Positions 1 through 5,048 of a stretch of DNA of 5,048 bases are shown piece by piece. Made by a program: the position numbers and the translations under genes. The notes beneath the pieces are model-generated. The model saw nothing but the letters and a program-made list of their open reading frames with translations. It was not told the DNA's origin and ran no database searches. The stretch is from Moraxellaceae bacterium. Its GTDB lineage: Bacteria; Pseudomonadota; Gammaproteobacteria; Pseudomonadales; Ketobacteraceae. The number at the start of each line of letters is the position of its first letter. The stretch's first letter is position 1. The stretch spans positions 1-5,048 of the forward strand of contig NVVG01000302.1 of the NCBI GenBank assembly GCA_002402125.1. Reading direction: 5' to 3'.

Positions 1-962
1 TTTTCGCCGGTGTTTGCCACGCGCTTTGGACGGATTGAACCATAGTACTCGTTTTCTATTTGAAGAATGTTCGTGTTGAGCTGCAAGTATTCCTCGGTTC
101 CTTTCTCTGGGTTGGTATTTTTTGTACCTAGGTCTTCATAAGCAGGGTGCGGAGTGTCAATGGCTGTTGTAAGGGTCTCGACATATTCTTCTAGCGAGTT
201 GTAGGAAATTGACAGATCAGATTGAGCATCGTTTTGATAGCCCAAATCGCTCATGCGTAGAGAGGTGCCATAGGGGAGGTATAGGGTGGAATCGTTAAAG
301 TTTTCTAATTGGTGATCCCGCCCTTTGAGAAACGATCCGCAAACGGTGGGTGATGCCCCGTAAAGATAGATGACTAAGCCAACAAAACGTTGGAAATTGC
401 GGATTAGACCGAAGTATTGCTCAGAGATAAAACTTTGTAGCGGGTCGGTGTTATTTAACAGCTTCTGATAACCAGGCCAAAAGTCATCTGGCATTGATAC
501 ATTGTAGTGAATGCCAGCAATCGTTTGCATTAAGCGCCCATAGCGATGCCATAAACCATGGCGATAGACGTGCTTCATTTTACCCACGTTGGAACTGCCG
601 TATTTGGCAATGGGGATGTTGGTTTCATCGCCCATGATACACGGCATACTATTGACCCAGAGTTTCTCGTTGTCTAATTGTTGGTAGGTGTAACGATGGG
701 TTTTTTCTAAGTGTTCCAACATAGCATCGACATCAGTAAAGGTCGGGGTAATAAATTCCAACAACGCTTCTGAGTAGTCAGTGGTAATGGTGGGGTGGGT
801 AAGAGCAGAACCAAGGGCGGTGGGGTGAGGCGTTTGCGCTAGCAGTCCATTAGGCTCAACTCGTAAACTCTCCTTTTCGATGCCGCGTACCATTTGGCTA
901 AAGCTATGGTGCAAGTTTTGTTGTTGGATCAGTGTAAGTAGGTTGTCAAAACTCTGTTGCAC
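1..962 (-). CDS. gshA: Glutamate-cysteine ligase (gamma-glutamylcysteine synthetase), 3' end cut by window edge
   Basis: This cytosolic enzyme catalyses the first, ATP-dependent step of glutathione synthesis, joining L-glutamate through its gamma-carboxyl to L-cysteine. The 320 visible residues are about two thirds of the usual length near 520 and match the E. coli/Pseudomonas type throughout. Recognisable blocks are RGIEKESLRV (26-35), LGSALTHPTITTDYSEALLEF (50-70, given by its ends), IAKYGSS (118-124), MQTIAGIHYN (145-154), YLYGASP (199-205), YLPYGTSLRMSDLGYQN (228-244) and LQIENEYYGSIRPKR (300-314). Metal- and substrate-binding acidic residues known from the E. coli structure appear kept: E29, E31, D62, E69 and H152. 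The start is GTG at 960-962, with AAAGGG seven bases upstream and an in-frame TGA further upstream. The first in-frame ATG (residue 24) would leave almost nothing before the conserved RGIEKE block. No internal frameshift is seen. Identification is firm; the exact start is less so. Confidence 0.95.
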   Translation of the reverse strand, partial: MQQSFDNLLTLIQQQNLHHSFSQMVRGIEKESLRVEPNGLLAQTPHPTALGSALTHPTITTDYSEALLEFITPTFTDVDAMLEHLEKTHRYTYQQLDNEKLWVNSMPCIMGDETNIPIAKYGSSNVGKMKHVYRHGLWHRYGRLMQTIAGIHYNVSMPDDFWPGYQKLLNNTDPLQSFISEQYFGLIRNFQRFVGLVIYLYGASPTVCGSFLKGRDHQLENFNDSTLYLPYGTSLRMSDLGYQNDAQSDLSISYNSLEEYVETLTTAIDTPHPAYEDLGTKNTNPEKGTEEYLQLNTNILQIENEYYGSIRPKRVANTGE

Positions 963-996
963 GGTGTCGCCCTTTATGGTCTGTTGGGCTGTTCAT
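946..996 (-). other. Possible 16-codon upstream reading frame overlapping the gshA start
   Basis: An ATG at 994-996 opens a short frame reading MNSPTDHKGRHRATEF and ends at TGA (946-948), 17 bases inside gshA and in a different frame. A purine-rich AAAGGCGG (1005-1012) lies eight bases upstream of this ATG, as good a ribosome-binding site as the one before the gshA GTG. It could be a leader peptide coupling translation to gshA, chance, or the true GshA N-terminus separated by a single-base error. Its peptide resembles nothing I recognise. No promoter or conservation evidence supports it separately from gshA. Confidence 0.25.
970..975 (-). promoter_or_regulatory. Ribosome-binding site that decides the gshA GTG start
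   Basis: On the minus strand AAAGGG is followed by seven bases and then GTG (960-962). This is the only start codon in frame between the upstream stop TGA and the conserved RGIEKE block that has a well-placed Shine-Dalgarno sequence. Confidence 0.55.
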
Positions 997-1036
997 GGTG
1001 TGAACCGCCTTTCTTTCTCTAATTTTGAGTATCAGA

Positions 1037-1065
1037 ATTATGCAAGATTAGTACTGTTAAATAAA
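1037..1065 (-). promoter_or_regulatory. Candidate promoter of gshA
   Basis: On the minus strand CATAAT (1037-1042, five of six bases of the sigma-70 -10 consensus) lies about 75 bases upstream of the gshA GTG. The matching -35 region, 17 bases further up, is a poor TTTATT falling in the T-rich tail of the tex terminator hairpin. A start of transcription near 1030 would give a leader of about 68 bases containing the small upstream reading frame. The -10 box is good and the -35 box weak, so an activator or an alternative promoter remains possible. Confidence 0.35.
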
Positions 1066-1090
1066 CGGGCCTCATGAGAGAGGCCGTTTT
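1060..1090 (-). terminator. Rho-independent terminator of tex
   Basis: About 30 bases after the tex stop codon the minus strand forms a hairpin. AAACGGCCTC pairs with GAGGCCCGTTT across the six-base loop TCTCAT, with one unpaired G/C bulge (around 1067-1069). The downstream arm runs into a T-rich TTTATTT. On the plus strand the stem is followed by only TTTT, so minus-strand termination is the main role, though some activity both ways is possible. It separates tex from the gshA promoter. Confidence 0.75.
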
Positions 1091-1119
1091 ACTGATGGAA
1101 CATTGAAGCTAATAATGGC

Positions 1120-3465
1120 TTATTTTTCTTTAAGTTTACCCGCATTAGCAAATAAATCAGCAAAGGTGCCGGTTTTACCCGCTGCTAACGGTTGAGTTTT
1201 GCTGCGCTCGCTGGCGGCGCGTTTACCCCTGTTGGAATTATTGCCACGTCCGCCAGGGCGAGATTTAGCCGGTTGGCCGCCAGTGACTTTCTCACCGGCT
1301 TGGTCGTTTAACCGCATCGATAACGCTATGCGTTTACGAGGGATGTCTATCTCGACCACCTTGACCTGCACAATATCACCGGCTTTTACCACTTCTCGAG
1401 GGTCTTTGACGAACTTGTTTGAAAGTACCGAGATATGTACCAAACCGTCCTGATGTACACCGATATCCACAAATGCACCAAAGTTGGTGACGTTGGTAAC
1501 GGAGCCTTCGAGAATCATGCCGGGTTCTAAGTCTTTGATTTCTTCAATACCTTCTTTGAACACAGCCATCTTGAATTCTGGTCGTGGATCTCGGCCGGGT
1601 TTCTCAAGTTCATTCAGAATATCGGTGACCGTAGGTAGGCCAAATTTTTCATTGGTGTAATCCGCTGGGGTGAGCGTGGATAAGAAACCGGCTTCCCCCA
1701 CCATTTGCTCTACGTTGCGGTTGTTTTTATCGGCTATATCTTTAACCAGCGGATAGGCTTCGGGGTGAACACTGGATCGATCTAAGGCGTTGTTGCCGTC
1801 CATGATGCGCAAGAATCCCGCAGCTTGTTCGAAGGTTTTGTCACCTAAGCGCGGTACCTTTTTTAATTCGGTTCGATTGTTGAAGGCGCCGTTGCTATCT
1901 CTGAAATGGACAATGTTGCCCGCAATGGTTTTGTTTAATCCAGAAATTCGCGCTAGTAATGGTTCCGACGCGGTATTGACGTCAACCCCAACGGCGTTTA
2001 CACAGTCTTCAATAACCGCATCAAGGCTACGAGCCAGTTTGCTTTGGCTCACGTCATGCTGATATTGGCCAACGCCAATAGACTTGGGTTCAATTTTCAC
2101 CAATTCTGCCAATGGATCTTGTAGGCGTCGAGCGATAGATACTGCGCCTCGAATCGAGACGTCTAGGTTGGGGAATTCTTTGGCCGCAAACTCAGACGCT
2201 GAATAGATTGATGCTCCCGCTTCATTAACGATGATTTTTTCTAATGGCAACTCGCTGTAGCGTTTCATCAGGTCGGCGGCAAGCTTATCGGTTTCCCGTG
2301 AGGCGGTACCATTGCCAATACTAACAAGTTCGATGTTGTGTTTCTTACAGAGCTGCGCCAAGGTTTCGATGGATTGATCCCATTGGTTTTTTGGCTGGTG
2401 GGGATAGATGGTGGCGTGATCGACAAACTTACCGGTAGCATCAACCACGGCAACCTTTACCCCAGTGCGGATGCCGGGATCTAAACCTAGGGTGGCTTTG
2501 GGCCCAGCAGGCGCCGCCATCAACAGGTCGTTTAGATTGTTAGCAAACACGGTAATGGCTTCTGCTTCCGCGCGTTCACGCAATTGACCCAATAGTTCGG
2601 TTTCCATGTGCACCAGTAATTTTACCCGCCAGGTCCAACGTACTACTTCACCGAGCCATTTGTCAGCTGCGCGGCCTTCATTTTTTATGTTGAAGTGTTG
2701 GGCTATCATATCTTCGCAAGGATGACTGGTTGAGCCTTCATCTTGCTCGACGGCGATATTGACCTGCAATATGCCTTCGTTGCGGCCCCTGAAAATAGCT
2801 AATGCTCGATGGGAAGGGGCATTTTTTAACGCTTCATTGTGTTCAAAATAGTCTCGGAACTTAGCGCCACTGTCTTCTTTACCTGCAACAACTTTTGCAT
2901 TGATCGTGCCGTCATTTGTCAGGAAGTTTCGCATTTTACCCAGCAATTCGGCGCTTTCGCTGAATTGCTCCATGAGGATATACTTGGCACCATCGAGGGC
3001 TGCCTTGCTATCTGCCACGCCTTTGTCCGCATCAATAAAGCTAGTGGCGAGTTCTTCAGGGTTTTGGCTGGGATCTTGGAATAATGTTTCTGCTAATGGC
3101 TCAAGACCGGCTTCGCGTGCAATTTGTGCTTTGGTGCGTCGTTTCCGCTTATAAGGTAGGTATAGGTCTTCTAGGGTGGTTTTGGTATCGGCGGCACGAA
3201 TGGCTTTTTCAAGCTCGGCGGTCAGTTTGTCCTGCTCCTTAATACTTTTAAGAATGGTATCGCGACGTTCATCGAGTTCTCTTAAGTAACGCAGGCGCTC
3301 ATCAAGCGTGCGTAGCTGGGTATCATCGAGCCCGCCGGTGGCTTCTTTTCGATAACGCGCGATAAAAGGTACAGTCGCCCCCCCATCAAGCATGTCAACA
3401 ACCGCCTGTACTTGGTTTGTATTAACGTTGAGTTCTTGTGCGATACGTTGTGCAATTGTAGCCAT
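1120..3465 (-). CDS. tex: RNA-binding transcription accessory protein Tex (YhgF family)
   Basis: Tex is a cytoplasmic nucleic-acid-binding protein that acts on transcription and RNA. It was first described as needed for toxin gene expression in Bordetella, and its precise molecular role is still debated. The protein is 781 aa, matching the usual 770-790. The N-terminal helical part (1-120) includes [18 protein letters not shown] (31-48) and [15 protein letters not shown] (98-112), both family hallmarks. A YqgF-like RNase H-fold domain starts at [17 protein letters not shown] (326-342) and runs to about 450. [12 protein letters not shown] (463-474) precedes the helix-hairpin-helix region (about 500-560), and a complete S1 RNA-binding domain follows (about 648-718, with [19 protein letters not shown]). 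The tail 722-756 is rich in G, R, K and N, and probably adds RNA contact. ATG 3465 is the first ATG in frame after an upstream stop and gives the standard N-terminus; its Shine-Dalgarno (GAGAA) is weak. No missing domain or frameshift is seen. Confidence 0.97.
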   Translation of the reverse strand: MATIAQRIAQELNVNTNQVQAVVDMLDGGATVPFIARYRKEATGGLDDTQLRTLDERLRYLRELDERRDTILKSIKEQDKLTAELEKAIRAADTKTTLEDLYLPYKRKRRTKAQIAREAGLEPLAETLFQDPSQNPEELATSFIDADKGVADSKAALDGAKYILMEQFSESAELLGKMRNFLTNDGTINAKVVAGKEDSGAKFRDYFEHNEALKNAPSHRALAIFRGRNEGILQVNIAVEQDEGSTSHPCEDMIAQHFNIKNEGRAADKWLGEVVRWTWRVKLLVHMETELLGQLRERAEAEAITVFANNLNDLLMAAPAGPKATLGLDPGIRTGVKVAVVDATGKFVDHATIYPHQPKNQWDQSIETLAQLCKKHNIELVSIGNGTASRETDKLAADLMKRYSELPLEKIIVNEAGASIYSASEFAAKEFPNLDVSIRGAVSIARRLQDPLAELVKIEPKSIGVGQYQHDVSQSKLARSLDAVIEDCVNAVGVDVNTASEPLLARISGLNKTIAGNIVHFRDSNGAFNNRTELKKVPRLGDKTFEQAAGFLRIMDGNNALDRSSVHPEAYPLVKDIADKNNRNVEQMVGEAGFLSTLTPADYTNEKFGLPTVTDILNELEKPGRDPRPEFKMAVFKEGIEEIKDLEPGMILEGSVTNVTNFGAFVDIGVHQDGLVHISVLSNKFVKDPREVVKAGDIVQVKVVEIDIPRKRIALSMRLNDQAGEKVTGGQPAKSRPGGRGNNSNRGKRAASERSKTQPLAAGKTGTFADLFANAGKLKEK

Positions 3466-3546
3466 GCGGTGATTCTCAAAACAGGATGCTAAAGGAACAG
3501 GGTTATTGAGCGGGCTAATAGTCAGCCTTGCTTATTGGGTAGCGAA

Positions 3547-3575
3547 ATTATACCTATCTATCCGCACAAAGGCAG
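3547..3575 (-). promoter_or_regulatory. Candidate sigma-70 promoter of tex
   Basis: On the minus strand a perfect TATAAT (3547-3552) lies 17 bases downstream of CTGCCT (3570-3575), a -35 box matching only three of six consensus bases. Transcription would start near 3540, giving a leader of roughly 75 bases before the tex ATG. It lies wholly in the gap between the DUF1631 gene and tex, which argues that tex has its own promoter. The strong -10 box is direct evidence; the rest is inference. Confidence 0.5.
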
Positions 3576-3637
3576 GCTTGTTATTTTGCCACGGTTGTGG
3601 CTGCAATATGACGATCTGATCACAGGAAACAGGCACC

Positions 3638-4714
3638 TTAGGGCAAGGAGGGCTTTAGTCGAGTAGCAATGCGTGTGAGGACTCGATTGATGATGGGGGC
3701 GGAATTGAGCGGGCTGATCGTTTTGTCGTAAAGCGCGATGGCAAGCTCATCGCGAGTTATTTGTTGTGTCTTTGTCCTATAACGGTTAACAAATATGTAG
3801 GTATCGGTGGCGCTGATCTTGGTAGTTAATTTGTAATGGTTGCGTTTTGTTCGGCGTTTAATCGATGATTTTGTATTGGCTCCAGCAAAGGAAAACCAGG
3901 CGCCGAGCTGAAAGTTATTTACCTCATCGAGCAGCGTATCTATCACCGACTGATCGAGTTCTGCTTTGCGCATGGCGGTAATGATGCAGCCCTGTGGTGG
4001 CAACGGATGTTCGGTCACAGCTGAATTGTTTTCAGCGTTAACCTTTGGTTTAGCTAAATTGGGGGAGTGAAGCGGCGTTTGATTCTCTATGGGTCGCAGT
4101 TTGGGTAGAATGTTGGCAATCAGTAATACCTGGTGCGCATCCTGCAATACCTGCTCATAATGGCGAAGTACCGAGCGCTCAAACTGCTTGAAGAAAATCA
4201 AGCGAGATTGAATGGGTACTTGTAACCGATGGCTGCTAGCGACAAAATGCCTGACAATCTGTTGAGGATCGAGCGGATTGCTGTTTTCATCCACGTTTCT
4301 AGGCCTGAGACATTCAGCTAAACGTGTGTTGATTTGTCGCAGCAGGGTTGGGGAATCGGCGCGGGCTTGATTTATCATGTTGTTTGCCGCGACTTCAATT
4401 TCTACTCTGTCCTTTTCACTGCCTGGGAAAGTAGGCTCAGCTGGGGATGTATTGATGGTGGCCGGTGTAGGCAGCGCTAACGCTGCAAAATCATTTTCCA
4501 GGCAGGTAAAAAAATCCTGGGTAATATGTTGGCGTTGCAAATGGACTTCACTCATGGCATCAAGATAGACATTTTGCTCACTGCTATTGCGTGTGGCATT
4601 GGCAAGATTGGCAAAGATGCTGTTTACTTTGTCGAAAAATGCGTCGATCAAGCTGTCTAAGATAGCCTGCGCATTATCCTGTAACTTGTCTAAAATTGCT
4701 GGGTTCGACCTCAT
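3638..4714 (-). CDS. Short DUF1631-family protein of unknown function
   Basis: The 358-aa protein has no signal peptide or membrane segment and is probably cytoplasmic. It resembles DUF1631 proteins, once mislabelled thymidine phosphorylases, whose function is unknown. The N-terminal helical part contains EQNVYLDAMSEVHLQRQHI (46-64), close to the family's usual opening. The block NPLDPQQIVRHFVASSHRL (146-164), then RLIFFKQFERSVLRHYEQVL (171-190) and ANILPKLR (200-207), matches the next family block. A polar, proline-containing linker follows (208-245). The C-terminal part (about 255-355) has LGAWFSF (270-276), TYIFVNRYRTK (305-315) and a leucine-rich end, like the beta-rich module that closes DUF1631 proteins. 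Members are usually 700 aa or more, so the middle seems absent. ATG 4714 is the first ATG after an in-frame TGA 36 bases upstream; the purine run AGGGA is rather far from it (12 bases). Family assignment is from motif recall. Confidence 0.8.
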   Translation of the reverse strand: MRSNPAILDKLQDNAQAILDSLIDAFFDKVNSIFANLANATRNSSEQNVYLDAMSEVHLQRQHITQDFFTCLENDFAALALPTPATINTSPAEPTFPGSEKDRVEIEVAANNMINQARADSPTLLRQINTRLAECLRPRNVDENSNPLDPQQIVRHFVASSHRLQVPIQSRLIFFKQFERSVLRHYEQVLQDAHQVLLIANILPKLRPIENQTPLHSPNLAKPKVNAENNSAVTEHPLPPQGCIITAMRKAELDQSVIDTLLDEVNNFQLGAWFSFAGANTKSSIKRRTKRNHYKLTTKISATDTYIFVNRYRTKTQQITRDELAIALYDKTISPLNSAPIINRVLTRIATRLKPSLP

Positions 4715-4786
4715 GGATATGCTTCGTCCCTGTACAAATAACGTATGAAATCAGTATCAATGGAATGGGGGGTATGTTTCGAGCGC

Positions 4787-4792
4787 AGTATA
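4787..4792 (-). promoter_or_regulatory. Candidate -10 box for the DUF1631 gene
   Basis: TATACT on the minus strand matches five of six bases of the sigma-70 -10 consensus and lies about 73 bases upstream of the ATG at 4714, just after the stop codon of the RND gene. No good -35 box is found at 16-18 bases; TTTACT occurs at 14 bases, which is short. The gap also shows no terminator hairpin, so transcription may instead read through from the RND gene. Confidence 0.3.
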
Positions 4793-4812
4793 CCAAAGAG
4801 CCAAGGAGTAAA

Positions 4813-5048
4813 CTATGTTCGAATACCTAATCTGTTTTTTCCACCTTCGATCATCATCAGCAGGGCAGGAATAAAAAATAAGATCAAAAATGTGCCGTAT
4901 GCGAGCCCAAACACGATGGAGATTGCCATCGGGATGAGGAATTGCGCCTGTAATGAGGTCTCAAACAATATGGGCAATAAACCAGCGATAGTGGTTAGGC
5001 TTGTGAGTAGTACCGCTCGAAAGCGTGCACAAATTGCCTCTACGATGG
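4813..5048 (-). CDS. RND-family efflux pump inner-membrane subunit, C-terminal end only
   Basis: The last 77 residues of a large inner-membrane pump subunit are visible; the rest, normally about 1,000 residues, lies beyond the right edge. RND pumps use the proton gradient to export small molecules, usually with a periplasmic adaptor and an outer-membrane channel. The segment RFRAVLLTSLTTIAGLLPIL (8-27), then FETSLQAQFLIPMAISIVFG (28-47) and FFIPALLMMIE (57-67), is the typical end of AcrB/HAE1-type transporters and covers the last two membrane helices. A short charged tail (68-77) precedes TAG at 4813-4815. Substrate cannot be told from this part, and drug and metal exporters differ mainly elsewhere in the protein. 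It ends 98 bases before the DUF1631 start, with no hairpin between them. The frame reaches the window edge without interruption. Confidence 0.92.
   Translation of the reverse strand, partial: IVEAICARFRAVLLTSLTTIAGLLPILFETSLQAQFLIPMAISIVFGLAYGTFLILFFIPALLMMIEGGKNRLGIRT

Noticed and set aside
1..962. gshA considered as a pseudogene because no complete open frame appears in this region
   Set aside because: The minus-strand frame is continuous for 320 codons from the GTG to the window edge with all expected motifs. It simply lacks its stop codon because the window ends.
880..1077. Plus-strand open frame of 65 codons opposite the start of gshA
   Set aside because: It lies mostly antisense to the well-conserved start of gshA and then runs through the gshA promoter and into the terminator hairpin. 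The peptide is rich in Cys, Trp and Ser and resembles no family.
1199..3154. Several plus-strand open frames (1199-1453, 1790-2062, 2839-3084, 2900-3154) and minus-strand off-frame frames (2268-2453, 3282-3479)
   Set aside because: All lie within or across the start of the complete and conserved tex gene. Their peptides look like antisense or shifted readings of it and have no recognisable domain.
3588..3601. Small inverted repeat GCCAC/GTGGC with a four-base loop between the DUF1631 gene and tex, considered as a terminator
   Set aside because: The stem is only five base pairs and no T-run follows it on the minus strand (AAAATAAC follows) or on the plus strand (TGCAATAT follows). It may be a weak structure but does not support a terminator call.
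4377..4568. Plus-strand open frame of 63 codons inside the DUF1631 gene
   Set aside because: It is antisense to the conserved N-terminal half of that gene, has no clear ribosome-binding site, and no recognisable product.
4715..4812. Gap between the RND gene and the DUF1631 gene searched for a terminator or a small gene
   Set aside because: No hairpin with a T-run and no short frame with a ribosome-binding site was found; only a candidate -10 box can be supported.

Overview
The window looks like ordinary chromosome from a gammaproteobacterium, probably a marine or environmental relative of the Pseudomonadales/Cellvibrionales. The visible parts of GshA and Tex read like the Pseudomonas forms. 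From memory, gshA and tex also lie close together in Pseudomonas aeruginosa. No species can be named from the sequence alone.

All four recognisable protein genes lie on the minus strand, so they are transcribed from high to low coordinates. In that order they are: the last 77 residues of an RND-family inner-membrane efflux pump (4813-5048, 5' end outside the window); a short DUF1631-family protein of unknown function (3638-4714); the RNA-binding transcription accessory protein Tex, complete at 781 aa (1120-3465); and the first 320 residues of glutamate-cysteine ligase GshA (1-962, 3' end outside the window). GshA has no complete ORF here because it runs off the left edge and begins with GTG. 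It was found by translating the minus strand directly.

The intergenic gaps are short (97 to 172 bp). The gap before tex has a perfect TATAAT box. The gap before gshA has a bulged hairpin followed by a T-rich run, a good candidate for the tex terminator, and then a CATAAT box. The gap before the DUF1631 gene has a TATACT box. The genes are therefore more likely separate transcription units facing the same way than one tight operon, and no shared pathway links them: GshA makes the glutathione precursor, Tex acts on transcription and RNA, and the RND pump exports small molecules.

I saw no mobile element, CRISPR array, tRNA, rRNA or phage gene, and no convincing new system. The points most worth a second look are the compact DUF1631 protein, which seems to join the N-terminal and C-terminal parts of a normally much longer family without the middle, and a 16-codon reading frame with its own ribosome-binding site that overlaps the GTG start of gshA.
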